This document shows positions 25,371-34,198 of a stretch of 49,488 nucleotides of DNA, piece by piece. The notes under the pieces are model-generated. The model did no database searches. It worked only from the letters and a program-made list of their open reading frames with translations, and was not told the DNA's origin. The DNA comes from Phycisphaerales bacterium (GTDB taxonomy: Bacteria; Planctomycetota; Phycisphaerae; Phycisphaerales; UBA1924). The position numbers and the translations under genes were made by a program. The stretch lies in contig JAJDDM010000137.1 in NCBI GenBank assembly GCA_029260315.1, positions 1 to 49,488 on the forward strand. The letters run 5' to 3'. Within the stretch, counting starts at the first letter, position 1. The number at the start of each line of letters is the position of its first letter.

Positions 25371-27260
25371 GTGAGCATTCTCTCTTCCATCACGCTCATC
25401 CTGCTCGCCGGCATCGGTGCGCAGTGGCTCGCGTGGCGCATCCGCGTGCCGAGCATTCTCCTGCTGCTGCTCGCGGGCATGCTCCTCGGCCCGCTCTCGC
25501 TGCTCATTACGGGCGCCGAGACGCCGGTGCTCGACGCCTCGGGGCTCTTCGGCGATGCGCTCGTTCCCCTGGTCTCCCTCTCTGTCGGGCTGATTCTCTA
25601 CGAGGGCGGGCTGACCCTGGACATCCGCGAGATCGCCGCGGCACGCAAGGCCGTGTTCTCGCTGGTCACGATCGGCGCGGGCGTCACGATGCTGCTCGCC
25701 GGCGGCCTCGCGTATTTCCTGCTCGGTCTGCCCTTCGAGCTCGCCGCCCTGTTGGGTGCGATTCTGACGGTGACCGGCCCGACGGTCGTCGGGCCCCTGC
25801 TTCGGCATGTGCGCCCAAAGGGCAAAGTCGGGGCGATCCTGAAGTGGGAGGGCATCGTCATCGACCCGATCGGGGCCATGCTCGCGGTGCTCGTCTTCGA
25901 AGCCGTCGCGGCCATCGGGTCGGGACACTCTTCTCACGTCGCGATGGGCGTCGCCGAGGGGCTGCTGCTGACGATCATCGTCGGCGGGGGCATAGGCGTG
26001 CTATGCGCCTGGGTGCTCACAGAGATGATCCGGCGCTACTGGATCCCCGACTCGCTCCAGAATCCGGTCTCGCTGATGCTCGTCGCGCTCTCCTTTGCCG
26101 CCGCCAACAGCGTCCAGCACGAGGCAGGCCTGTTCGCGACCACGGCGATGGGCGTGGCGCTGGCCAACCAGCGGCGGGTCCGCATCCACCACATCGTCGA
26201 GTTCAAGGAGAACCTGCGGGTCCTGCTGATCTCGGGCCTGTTTATCGTGCTGGGCGCGAATCTCGCCCTCGAGGATCTCCAGGCCATCGGCTGGAGAGAG
26301 CTGCTCTTCGTGGTTTTGCTCATCCTGATCGTGCGCCCGGCGAGCGTCTTTACCGCGACGAGCGTGGAGAAGCTCACGCGGGCCGAGCGTCTGTTCTTGA
26401 GCTGGGTGGCGCCGCGCGGGATCGTCGCTGCCGCCGTTGCATCGGTCTTCGCGCTGCGCCTTGCCGGGGGTGATGGCGTCGATCCGTCCGCCGAGCCGAC
26501 CGCGATGCAGGAGGCCGCGGGGCGGCTGGTTCCCATCACCTTCACGGTCATCATCGGCACGGTGCTGGTCTACGGGCTGAGCGCCAGCCGCGTCGCCCAC
26601 CGGCTGGGAGTCGCCGACCAGGATCCCCAGGGCGTGCTCATCATCGGCGCGCACAAGTGGGCCCGGGAGATCGGTCGAATGCTGCTGAGCAAGCAGATCC
26701 CGGTCGTGCTCGTCGATACCAACCGCATGAACCTGCGCGAGGCGCGCATGGCGGGTCTGCGCGTGAAGCACGCCAACGTGCTCGAGGAGGGGATCGCCGA
26801 GGAGCTCGAGCTCACCGGCATCGGACGCGTGCTCGCCCTCACGCCCAACGACGAGGTCAACGCCCTGGCCCTCCAGCAGTTCGTCGGCCGGTTCGAGCGG
26901 GCCGAGCTCTACCGCCTGCCCATGAGCGCCGGCGATACCGAGATCTCCGCCCACGAGGGACGCCCCTTGTTCGCCAAGGGCCTGACCTATGCGCAGGTCG
27001 CCTCACGCTTCGGCTCCGGGCACATCCTCAAGGCGACGCGGCTGAGCGAGGAGTTCCCGTTCGAGGCGTTCCGCGTGCTCTATGGGGCCGCGGCGATCCC
27101 GATGTTCACGTTGTCCGCGGAAGGACGCATGCAGGTGCTCACGGCGGACAAGTCCCCGCAGCCCGCCGCCGGCGACACCGTCATCGCGCTGGTGGATCCC
27201 GAGGCGCTCTTCATGGGTGCTCCGCGCGGGCCCGCCGAGGACCAGCCGACCCCCGTCTGA
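25371..27260 (+). CDS. Cation:proton antiporter (CPA family) with RCK N domain
   Basis: The 629-residue product has about 12 N-terminal membrane helices of the Na+(K+)/H+ exchanger fold. The conserved antiporter core is LSVGLILYEGGLTLDI and later GAILTVTGPTVVGPLLRHVR; the membrane part reaches to about residue 405. A cytoplasmic Rossmann domain of the TrkA/RCK type follows (about 415-540, VLIIGAHKWAREIGRMLLSK, then VLVDTNRMNLREARMAG), then about 90 residues of unassigned C-terminal domain. RCK domains bind nucleotides and gate potassium systems. GTG 25371 is chosen because the preceding 19 codons of the open frame cannot be a signal or helix. The protein would set pH and ion balance at the inner membrane. 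Confidence 0.88.
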   Translation: MSILSSITLILLAGIGAQWLAWRIRVPSILLLLLAGMLLGPLSLLITGAETPVLDASGLFGDALVPLVSLSVGLILYEGGLTLDIREIAAARKAVFSLVTIGAGVTMLLAGGLAYFLLGLPFELAALLGAILTVTGPTVVGPLLRHVRPKGKVGAILKWEGIVIDPIGAMLAVLVFEAVAAIGSGHSSHVAMGVAEGLLLTIIVGGGIGVLCAWVLTEMIRRYWIPDSLQNPVSLMLVALSFAAANSVQHEAGLFATTAMGVALANQRRVRIHHIVEFKENLRVLLISGLFIVLGANLALEDLQAIGWRELLFVVLLILIVRPASVFTATSVEKLTRAERLFLSWVAPRGIVAAAVASVFALRLAGGDGVDPSAEPTAMQEAAGRLVPITFTVIIGTVLVYGLSASRVAHRLGVADQDPQGVLIIGAHKWAREIGRMLLSKQIPVVLVDTNRMNLREARMAGLRVKHANVLEEGIAEELELTGIGRVLALTPNDEVNALALQQFVGRFERAELYRLPMSAGDTEISAHEGRPLFAKGLTYAQVASRFGSGHILKATRLSEEFPFEAFRVLYGAAAIPMFTLSAEGRMQVLTADKSPQPAAGDTVIALVDPEALFMGAPRGPAEDQPTPV

Positions 27261-27285
27261 GCCTCCCCCCTACACTCGAAATCCC

Positions 27286-28266
27286 ATGAGTGAGACCAAG
27301 AGAACGACCCTTCCCAACGCGCGGACGACGCCCCGATTCGCGGGCCCCTGCACGTTCTGCCGATATCCCCTGCTCGAACTGGTCGAGAGCGAGCATCTGC
27401 CGGTCGACTGGGCGATCTACGGCGCGCCGTTCGATTCCGGCGTGACCTACCGCCCCGGCACGCGCTTCGGCCCACGCGCCATCCGCGACGCCTCGCAATA
27501 CGTCAAGCCCTACTCGATCCCCCACGACATCGACATCACCGAGGCGCTCAGCCTCGCCGACGCCGGCGACGCCCCGGTCAATCCGTTCGATTGCAAGCAA
27601 AACGCCGAGCGGATCTATGAGTTTGCCCGCGACCTGCCCGACCCCGACCACACCCGCCTCATGGCGATCGGCGGGGACCATTCGATCGCCTACGCGAACA
27701 TCCGCGCGACCTGGGAGCGCCGCGGCAAGCCCGAAGGCGGCCTGCCGCTCATCCACTTCGATTCCCACCTGGACACCGTGGACATGACCCTCGGCGAGAA
27801 GTGGTCCCACGCCTCGCCGTTCATCCGCGCCGTCGAGGGCGGGTTCATCGACCCCAAGCGCATGCTCTCGGTCGGCATCAAGGGACCGCTCAACACCAAG
27901 ACCGACCTGGCCTACGCCAAGGAGCACGGCGTCACCATCGTCACCTACGAGCAGTTCCAGGCCGAGGGCACACGCACCATCGACGCCTTCGTCAACGAAC
28001 TGGGCGAGGAGCCCTGCTATCTCACCTTCGACATCGACGTGATCGACCCGGCCTACGCCCCGGGCACCGGCACCCCCAGCATGGGCGGCATCACCAGTGC
28101 CGAGGCGTTCGCGCTGCTCCGCCGCCTCGCGGGCATCGAGGTGGTCGGCGCGGACGTCGTCGAGGTGCTCCCCGACCGCGACGTCGCCCAGAACACGGCT
28201 CTGCTCGCCGGGCACATCATGTTCGAGATCCTGTGCCTCGACGCGGTCCGGCGACGCGATCGCTAA
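27286..28266 (+). CDS. speB: Agmatinase/arginase-family ureohydrolase
   Basis: The 326-residue product carries all the manganese ligands of the ureohydrolase family: His132 in GGDHS, Asp159, His161 and Asp163 in FDSHLD, and Asp249 and Asp251 in FDIDVIDPAYAPGTG. The N-terminal region (GAPFDSGVTYRPGTRFGPRA) is typical of agmatinases, which split agmatine to putrescine and urea. Related guanidinobutyrases and guanidine hydrolases share these motifs, so the substrate is probable and not proven. The gene starts 25 bp after the antiporter gene and may be co-transcribed with it. Confidence 0.85.
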   Translation: MSETKRTTLPNARTTPRFAGPCTFCRYPLLELVESEHLPVDWAIYGAPFDSGVTYRPGTRFGPRAIRDASQYVKPYSIPHDIDITEALSLADAGDAPVNPFDCKQNAERIYEFARDLPDPDHTRLMAIGGDHSIAYANIRATWERRGKPEGGLPLIHFDSHLDTVDMTLGEKWSHASPFIRAVEGGFIDPKRMLSVGIKGPLNTKTDLAYAKEHGVTIVTYEQFQAEGTRTIDAFVNELGEEPCYLTFDIDVIDPAYAPGTGTPSMGGITSAEAFALLRRLAGIEVVGADVVEVLPDRDVAQNTALLAGHIMFEILCLDAVRRRDR

Positions 28267-28282
28267 GGCGATTCAGACCGTC

Positions 28283-28852
28283 TCAGGCCCGGCGCAGCGC
28301 GAGCATCAGACGCACCTGTCCCACCGGCTGCTGGAGCTTCTGGGCGATCTCCAGCGGATCCAGCCCCTCGTCGGCGAGGCGGAACACGTCGCGGCGCGTC
28401 GCGTCGCCCCCGTCGAAGCTCGCGGGCTGCTGGAGGTCTTTGCTTGGCAGGACCTCGCCCGACACGCCCTGGAGCCTCGCCAGCCGCTCGTCCGCTCGGG
28501 CGATCAGCTCTTCCAACGCCTGGGCCTTGGCGTCGAGCTGGGCCGCCAGCGTTCGCGTCAGTTCCGTCGCCTCGGCCTCGTAGGCCTCCGCGGATCGCTT
28601 CTGGGCCGACTCGCGGATCCGGTTCAATCGCTCACGAGGATCTTCACCCTGATCGCTCGATCGCCTAGACCGCCCCTTCTTGCGGGCGGCCCGCATCATC
28701 GTCCAGCCGATGACCACGAAGCCGATCAGGGCCAACGCCGTCGGCAGCACCGACGAGGGCTGCTTTTCAGGCGTGCCGTTGGGCTGGATGCCCGCCTCTG
28801 CGAGCGATTCGGATTCCCCGCCGAGATTCTCCTGCACTTGTCCCAACGCCAC
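28283..28852 (-). CDS. Membrane-anchored coiled-coil protein with HTH-like end (DUF6115-like)
   Basis: The 189-residue product has a short N-terminal part and one membrane helix at about 36-52 (PTALALIGFVVIGWTMM). A basic patch is followed by a long charged coiled coil (about 75-125, rich in Glu, Arg and Ala). The end, DVFRLADEGLDPLEIAQKLQ followed by PVGQVRLMLALR, is a helix-turn-helix-like segment resembling DUF6115. No function is established. The GTG start has AAAGGAG four to five bases upstream. The gene is transcribed against the agmatinase gene and divergently from tilS. Confidence 0.7.
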   Translation of the reverse strand: MALGQVQENLGGESESLAEAGIQPNGTPEKQPSSVLPTALALIGFVVIGWTMMRAARKKGRSRRSSDQGEDPRERLNRIRESAQKRSAEAYEAEATELTRTLAAQLDAKAQALEELIARADERLARLQGVSGEVLPSKDLQQPASFDGGDATRRDVFRLADEGLDPLEIAQKLQQPVGQVRLMLALRRA

Positions 28853-28909
28853 CAGACTCCTTTAGCGCCCGCCGGGCGGGTCTCTCAATCCCGCCACTAC
28901 CATCGGCAT

Positions 28910-29956
28910 GTGCCCGCCGGGACCATCATCCGCCTGCCCGATCGCAGCGACCCCCCGGTCCGCCGGGTTCTGCACCGCTGGCGAACCCTCACCGGCGGCG
29001 GGCGCGACCGCAACGCCCACCGGCGCACGCTCATCGCCTGCTCGGGCGGGGCCGATTCCTCAGCCCTCGCCCTGATTCTTCGATCCGCGAGCGACGACTT
29101 GGTTGTCTCTCATGTCGTCCATGATTTGCGCGACCGGTCCGAAGCGCTGGCGGATCGGGATACGGCTGCGGCCCTCGCTGACGCCCTGGGCCTGGAGTTC
29201 ATCGAGGGCGAGGTATCGGTGGCTGGCGGGAAGCACAACGCCGAGGCTCTCGCCCGCAAGGCCCGTTATGGAATGCTCGCCGAGCACGCCGAGCGCTGCC
29301 ACTGCCCGTTCATCGCGACGGCCCACCACGCCGACGACCAGCTCGAGACGGTCCTGATGCGACTACTTCGCGGCGCGGGCCCGCGCGGGCTCGCGGGCGT
29401 CCTGGCGTCACGCCCGCTGGGCGACAGCACGCTGATCCGCCCGATGCTCGCGATCTCGCGAGCCGACGCCGAGCGGATCTGCGAGCGAGCCGGCTGGCGA
29501 TGGCGCGAGGACGCGACCAATCGCGACCTCTCGCGCCTGCGCGCCAGATTGCGCGAGCGGGTCTTGCCGGAGCTGCGGACGATCGAGCCGCGTGCCGGCG
29601 AGCGGGCCGTCGAGGCCGGCGGGCTCCTCCAAGAAGCCGGCGAACTGATCCGAACGCGAGCGAGCGAGCTGCTGCCGGACGCTCAGGGAGGGCGGATCGA
29701 GTTCGATCGCGATGCGATGCGCCCCCAGCCCGATGTGATCGTGGGGGAGATCATCCGTCTCGCGGTCGCGAACCTCTCCGGCGTTGCCTCCGATCGCCTG
29801 CCCAGACGGGTCATCGCCCGCGTGATCCGAGCTCTGCGGGAACAACGGGGGGAGTCCAAGCGGTTTACCCTCCGCGGCGCCGAGATCCGCCTCGACGCCG
29901 ACACCCTCTCGATCGCGGCGACCGAACGCGACAGAAAGGACAATGACGTTGGCTGA
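28910..29956 (+). CDS. tilS: tRNA(Ile)-lysidine synthetase
   Basis: The 348-residue product has the PP-loop ATP pyrophosphatase signature ACSGGADSSALAL (residues 43-55) and the TilS pattern FIATAHHADDQLETVLMRLL, then GLAGV and WREDATNRD. TilS places lysine on C34 of the AUA-reading isoleucine tRNA, which changes its decoding from AUG to AUA. The short C-terminal region lacks most of the extra domains of longer TilS forms. A GTG at 28910 gives the first start near the family boundary. The next gene overlaps the last 14 bases. Confidence 0.92.
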   Translation: MPAGTIIRLPDRSDPPVRRVLHRWRTLTGGGRDRNAHRRTLIACSGGADSSALALILRSASDDLVVSHVVHDLRDRSEALADRDTAAALADALGLEFIEGEVSVAGGKHNAEALARKARYGMLAEHAERCHCPFIATAHHADDQLETVLMRLLRGAGPRGLAGVLASRPLGDSTLIRPMLAISRADAERICERAGWRWREDATNRDLSRLRARLRERVLPELRTIEPRAGERAVEAGGLLQEAGELIRTRASELLPDAQGGRIEFDRDAMRPQPDVIVGEIIRLAVANLSGVASDRLPRRVIARVIRALREQRGESKRFTLRGAEIRLDADTLSIAATERDRKDNDVG

Positions 29957-30350
29957 ACAACCCACCATCGCACTCGTCGGGCACTGCGGCCCCGACTCGT
30001 TCATGCTCCGCAGCGCCGTCTCGCGCTTCGCCCCGGGCGCCAGCGTCGTCTCGCTCGAATCGCCAGAGGATCTGGAGCCCTCGCTCGATTCGCTCGACGT
30101 GCTGCTGGTCAATCGGGTGCTCGACGGCGGCTTCCGCCAGTCCAGCGGGATCGAGCTCATCCAGAGCCTCGCCAGCCGCGACGGCGCGCCGAAGATGCTG
30201 CTCATCAGCAACTTCGACGACGCTCAGAGTCAGGCCGAGGCCGCCGGCGCGATGCCCGGCTTCGGCAAGCGGGATCTCTACGACGACGCGTCCCGCCAGC
30301 GCCTCAACGACGCCTTGCAGGCCGGCGTGGGCGAGCGCTCCGGCGGCTGA
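29943..30350 (+). CDS. Small CheY-like (pseudo-receiver) protein
   Basis: I recognise no exact family. The 135-residue product alternates strands and helices like a response-regulator receiver (TIALVGHCGPDSFMLRSAVS, DVLLVNRVL, KMLLISNF, GFGKRDL). In DVLLVN an Asn stands where the phosphorylated Asp normally lies. A Lys in GFGKRDL matches the conserved C-terminal Lys. If it is a receiver, it would not be phosphorylated in the usual way. Its 14-bp overlap with tilS shows translational coupling, but a link to tRNA modification is not implied by known pathways. Confidence 0.55.
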   Translation: MTLAEQPTIALVGHCGPDSFMLRSAVSRFAPGASVVSLESPEDLEPSLDSLDVLLVNRVLDGGFRQSSGIELIQSLASRDGAPKMLLISNFDDAQSQAEAAGAMPGFGKRDLYDDASRQRLNDALQAGVGERSGG

Positions 30351-30469
30351 TCGCCCCAACATAATCACCCCGCAACCTGATCGTCGCAACCTGATCGTCG
30401 CAACTGGGGCGTGCTCCGTCCGCTACGCTCCCCATCCCGCCGCGTCGGCGGACGAGGAGCCCGCGAGCG

Positions 30470-31699
30470 ATGATCGACGAGCACATCCCCGTTTCCGAAT
30501 ACCGCGCGCGGCGTGAGAAGGTTCTGCGATCGCTCAAGGGCGCCGTCGGCGTCGTCTTCGCGGGCGACGGCTCGCCGCCGCTGGTCGGCCAGTGGCGACC
30601 GAACACCCACTTCTACTACCTCACCGGCCTGGCCCGCGAGCCCGGCGCCTCGGTGCTGTTCGATCCGAAGAACCCCGATCCGACGCGCCGGTGCGTGCTG
30701 ATGCTCAAGCCGCGTGATCCGGAGATGGAGGACTGGGACGGCCTGCGCGAGCCGATCGGCCTGCCGCTGCGCAAGCAGACCGGCTTCGACAAGGTCGTGC
30801 GATCGACGTACCTGCCGCGGATGCTCACGATGGCCGCGAGGCGATCCAAGCGATTGGCGTGTCTGGATCCCGTCGGCAGCTACATGGGCAAGGTGCCCGA
30901 GGACCTGTCGATCTTCCGCAAGATCGCTGAGCGCATGGTGGGGGTGTCGATCGAGGATAAGACCGAGCTCTTGAATGAGCTGCGCAGCGTCAAGTCCAAG
31001 CACGAGGTCGCGGTCATGAAAAAGGCGATCAAGGCGACTGCCGCGGGCTTTGACAAGGTGCTCCAGGCGCTCGAGCCGGGCCGATCCGAGGCCGAGATCC
31101 ACGCGGTCCTCGACGGCGTCTTCCGCGAGCACGGCTCGACCGGCCCGGCGTACAACCCCATCGTCGGCGCGGGCGTCAACAGCACCGTCCTGCACTACAA
31201 CGCCAACGACCAGCCGATCGAAGACGGCGATCTTGTCTGCATCGACGCGGGTGCGGAGTACGGGCGCTACGCGGCGGATGTCACGCGCACCTTCCCCGCC
31301 AACGGCAAGTTCTCGGAGCGCCAGCGCGAGATCTACGAGATCGTGTTGCGAGCAGAAGAAGCCGCGATCCGCGCCGCCAAGCCCGGCGTGCGCTTCCACG
31401 AACTCGACGAGGCCGCCCGCGCGATCATCGAGAAGGCCGGCTTCGGCGATCAGTACATCCACGGCATCGGGCACCATCTGGGCCTGGAAGTCCACGACGC
31501 AAGCCCCGATGCGCCGCTCGCCGCAGGCGCGGTGATCACCATCGAGCCCGGCATCTACTTGCGCGATGAGAAGATCGGCGTGCGCATAGAGGACGACATC
31601 CAGATCACCGCCAACGGCTCACGCAATCTCACCAAAGCGATCATCAAGGATCCCGACGAGATCGAAGCGGCGATGCGAAAGGCCAAGCGAGCGCGCTAG
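30470..31699 (+). CDS. M24-family Xaa-Pro aminopeptidase
   Basis: The 409-residue product has the creatinase/aminopeptidase P N-terminal domain (residues 1-165, HFYYLTGLAREPGASVLF) and the pita-bread catalytic domain. The metal ligands are in CIDAGAEYGRYAADVTRTFP (two Asp), GIGHHLGLEVHD (His), ITIEPGIY (Glu) and RIEDDI (Glu). It removes the first residue from peptides with proline in second place. ATG 30470 has GAGGAG about ten bases upstream. Its length is that of PepP, not of methionine aminopeptidase. Confidence 0.92.
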   Translation: MIDEHIPVSEYRARREKVLRSLKGAVGVVFAGDGSPPLVGQWRPNTHFYYLTGLAREPGASVLFDPKNPDPTRRCVLMLKPRDPEMEDWDGLREPIGLPLRKQTGFDKVVRSTYLPRMLTMAARRSKRLACLDPVGSYMGKVPEDLSIFRKIAERMVGVSIEDKTELLNELRSVKSKHEVAVMKKAIKATAAGFDKVLQALEPGRSEAEIHAVLDGVFREHGSTGPAYNPIVGAGVNSTVLHYNANDQPIEDGDLVCIDAGAEYGRYAADVTRTFPANGKFSERQREIYEIVLRAEEAAIRAAKPGVRFHELDEAARAIIEKAGFGDQYIHGIGHHLGLEVHDASPDAPLAAGAVITIEPGIYLRDEKIGVRIEDDIQITANGSRNLTKAIIKDPDEIEAAMRKAKRAR

Positions 31700-31716
31700 T
31701 AGAGGCCCTGGCGCAA

Positions 31717-31858
31717 GAGCGCTGTGCGTCAACAGGCGGAGAGATCGAACAAATGCGAATGACCGAGCGACGTGCCACCAGCCGTGGCTTTGCACGGCTG
31801 GTGCTTCCGGGAGAGCGCCATGAAACACCAACCGCTCAAAGCAGCGGTTGGCGGCACG
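31717..31858. repeat. 142-bp two-palindrome repeat, copy A
   Basis: The stretch is about 90% identical to the reverse complement of 41393-41534. Its core (31771-31858, 88 bp, 5 differences) has two hairpins facing each other: one with stem accagccgtg/cacggctggt and one with stem accaaccgct/agcggttggt. Both ends carry gtgccacc or its inverted form. This is the layout of a REPIN. It lies in the 290-bp gap after the M24 gene; the rest of the gap shows nothing clear. Confidence 0.8.
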
Positions 31859-31989
31859 ACGCGAGACACACGCGCGAGCATCCTGCCGCGCAGCACTTGT
31901 GACAAACGACGCAAATGGCTCGCAAGCCTGGGCTCCGAGTACGTCCGCTTGTTCACTTGCTTTCGAACTCGCCGAACGCGAGCGAGTCG

Positions 31990-32271
31990 CTATCCCTCGA
32001 GATCTACCCGAGGCCGCCCCTTACCCTTCGGACGATACAGCACACGCTCCTCACGATCCTCGTGCGTCTCCTCGTCGGCGTTCTTCTTCAGGTTCCGTAC
32101 CGCCTCGGCGAGTTCCACCTGATCCACGCTCAGCTCGACCTGATCGCCCTGGCGAGCCTTGTCGCGGGCCCGCTCGCTCTCCTTCTCTTTCTCGTTGGCG
32201 CGCAACCGCGTCGCCGCGGCCTGCTGCACCCCGGCGACCGACTGAGCGACACTCGGACCGAACGCTGTCAT
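31990..32271 (-). CDS. Small charged protein of unknown function
   Basis: The 93-residue product begins MTAFGPSVAQSVAGVQQAAA and continues into a strongly charged helical stretch (about 22-65, Glu/Lys/Arg-rich). It ends in a basic segment (YRPKGKGRPRVDLEG). I see no signal peptide, membrane helix or metal site. The ATG at 32271 is used because upstream codons in frame lack coding character. Small proteins with a similar Ala/Gln-rich start occur beside flagellar genes in some planctomycetes, but nothing flagellar is present here, so no function is claimed. Confidence 0.55.
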   Translation of the reverse strand: MTAFGPSVAQSVAGVQQAAATRLRANEKEKESERARDKARQGDQVELSVDQVELAEAVRNLKKNADEETHEDREERVLYRPKGKGRPRVDLEG

Positions 32272-32376
32272 GGATCTCACATCGGCAAAAACCGCGCGAT
32301 GCCTTGAGGCAACCCGGGGGCAAAGCACCCAATGGCGGCGATCATTGCGCCAATCATCGCGCTATCGGACCGGGCC

Positions 32377-33162
32377 TCAAACGCCGATCGTGTTCACGCC
32401 GCAATCGACGTAGATGTTCTCGCCCGTGACGCCCGCCGCCAGATCGCTGCACAGCCACGCGGCGGTCCCGCCCACGTCCGATCCCTCGACGTTCCGACGC
32501 AGCGGCGACCGCGTCTCGTTGTGCTTGGAAATCTCGTCGGCCCCGCCGACGGCGCTGGACGCCAGCGTCCTGAGATACCCGCCGGAGATCGTGTTCACCC
32601 GGATCCCGTGCTCGCCCAGCTCGCTGGCGAGATAGCGAGCACTCGACTCCAGGCACGACTTGGCGATCCCCATGACGTTGTACCCCGGCACCACCTTCTC
32701 GGCCCCGTAGTAGCTCATCGCCAGGATCGTCCCGCCGCCGGAATCGGCCATGATCGGCTTGGCCCGCGCCGCCATCGCCACCAGCGAGTAGGCGCTGATA
32801 TCGATCGCCCCCAGATACGCCTCCCGCGGCGTCTGGTGGAAGTTGCCCTTCTGCAACCACTCGCGATCCGCGAACGCGATCGAATGGATCAGGTAATCCA
32901 TCTTCCCGAACCGCTCGGCGTACGCGATGAAGCACGCGTCCATGCTCTCATCCGAGCCGCCATCCAGCGGCTGGAGCCAGGGATCGCTCACCCCCAGCTT
33001 CTCGATCGATCGGCGGGTCCGTCGCTCGTTCTTCTCGCCCGGCATGTGCGTGAACGCGCACGTCGCTCCCTGCTGGATCAGCGATTGGGCGATGAACCAC
33101 GCGTACGACCGCTCGTTGGCGATCCCCACGACCAAGCCGACCTTGCCGTCCAGCAGACCCAT
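32377..33162 (-). CDS. fabI: Enoyl-ACP reductase (FabI type)
   Basis: The 261-residue short-chain dehydrogenase has the FabI-type nucleotide site (VVGIANERSYAWFIAQ; the GxxxxxSxAxxxA variant, not GxxxGxG) and HSIAFADRE. The catalytic pair is Tyr and Lys in YNVMGIAK (Y-x6-K), within the wider AMSYYGAEKVVPGYNVMG segment. It reduces the enoyl group in each fatty acid elongation round using NADH. FabZ-like and ACP genes lie about 2 kb further right on the same strand, with nadC and birA between on the other strand. Confidence 0.94.
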   Translation of the reverse strand: MGLLDGKVGLVVGIANERSYAWFIAQSLIQQGATCAFTHMPGEKNERRTRRSIEKLGVSDPWLQPLDGGSDESMDACFIAYAERFGKMDYLIHSIAFADREWLQKGNFHQTPREAYLGAIDISAYSLVAMAARAKPIMADSGGGTILAMSYYGAEKVVPGYNVMGIAKSCLESSARYLASELGEHGIRVNTISGGYLRTLASSAVGGADEISKHNETRSPLRRNVEGSDVGGTAAWLCSDLAAGVTGENIYVDCGVNTIGV

Positions 33163-33253
33163 CGCGTCACACTCCGTTCTGGGGGCGTTCTTTGGGTGTT
33201 CTCTGGGCATTCGGAGCCCGAATCAGCGAGTGTACGCCTCGTATCATCCGCCG

Positions 33254-34198
33254 ATGCCGCCCGCGAGCGATCCCAACGAGCTGTCCCTGGAGGACTTGTA
33301 CGCGAGCTTCGCCGAGACCGGCCTCGTGCGACGCCTGCTGGAGCTCACCCGCGATGAGGATCTGGGCCCGGATCGCCTCGACGCGACGACCGAGGCCACG
33401 CACGAGGGCGATCGCCCCGCGGCCGCGAGGATCGTGTTCCGTCAGGCGGGCGTGGTGAGTGGACTCGCGATCCTGCCCGATCTCATCGAGGTCTTCGGCG
33501 GCGACATCTCGTCCAAGCCCCTCGCACATGATGGTCAGGCCGTGGGCGAGGGCGAACCCGTCTGCGGGCTGCGAGGCTCGACGCACGCGATCCTCCGCCT
33601 CGAGCGCACGGCACTCAATCTCGTCGCCCGCCTCTCGGGCGTCGCCACCCGTACCTCAGCATTTGTCGACGAGATCGCGCGAGCGGCACCCGGCGTGAAG
33701 GCGCGTGTGCTCGATACCAGGAAGACGACGCCCGGTCTCAGGCTGCTCGAAAAGTACGCCGTGCGCTGCGGCGGGGGCCTCTGCCACCGCCTCGGCCTGC
33801 ACGACGCGCTGCTCATCAAGGACAACCACCTCGCCGGCCTCGCGCTCCACGAGATCACGGCGTTCGTCGCGGCCGCCGCGGCGCGGGCGCGGTTGTCATC
33901 GAGCCCATTGCAGTTCATCGAGGCCGAGGCCGACACGCTCGAGCAGTTTGACGCCCTGCTGGATCTCCCGCCCGGAACGATTGACGTCGTGCTGCTCGAC
34001 AACATGACGCCGGAAGTGATGCGGGACGCTGTCCGCGGGCGCGACGCCCGAGCGCCCGCCCTCCAACTCGAGGCCTCCGGCGGCGTCCGCCTCGACACGA
34101 TCGCCGAGATCGCGCGCACCGGCGTCGATCGCATCAGCGTCGGCGGGCTCACCCACCAGGCCGTCTCCCTCGACGTCGCCCTCGAGATCGAGCCGTGA
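33254..34198 (+). CDS. nadC: Nicotinate-nucleotide diphosphorylase
   Basis: The 314-residue product matches NadC, which turns quinolinate and PRPP into nicotinate mononucleotide. It has the N-terminal sandwich domain (DEDLGPDRLDAT) and the barrel signatures ARVLDTRKTTPGLRLLEKYA and DALLIKDNHL, then a late VDRISVGGLTHQA. In the GGGxxNHR segment this copy reads GGGLCHR, so the usual Asn is Cys. The start ATG at 33254 lies 91 bp from the divergent fabI. The last codons overlap birA by 4 bp. Confidence 0.94.
   Translation: MPPASDPNELSLEDLYASFAETGLVRRLLELTRDEDLGPDRLDATTEATHEGDRPAAARIVFRQAGVVSGLAILPDLIEVFGGDISSKPLAHDGQAVGEGEPVCGLRGSTHAILRLERTALNLVARLSGVATRTSAFVDEIARAAPGVKARVLDTRKTTPGLRLLEKYAVRCGGGLCHRLGLHDALLIKDNHLAGLALHEITAFVAAAAARARLSSSPLQFIEAEADTLEQFDALLDLPPGTIDVVLLDNMTPEVMRDAVRGRDARAPALQLEASGGVRLDTIAEIARTGVDRISVGGLTHQAVSLDVALEIEP

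Noticed and set aside
31700..31989. Possible tRNA or small RNA in the gap after the M24 gene
   Set aside because: The hairpins belong to the 142-bp repeat; no cloverleaf with TTC-arm sequence is present.
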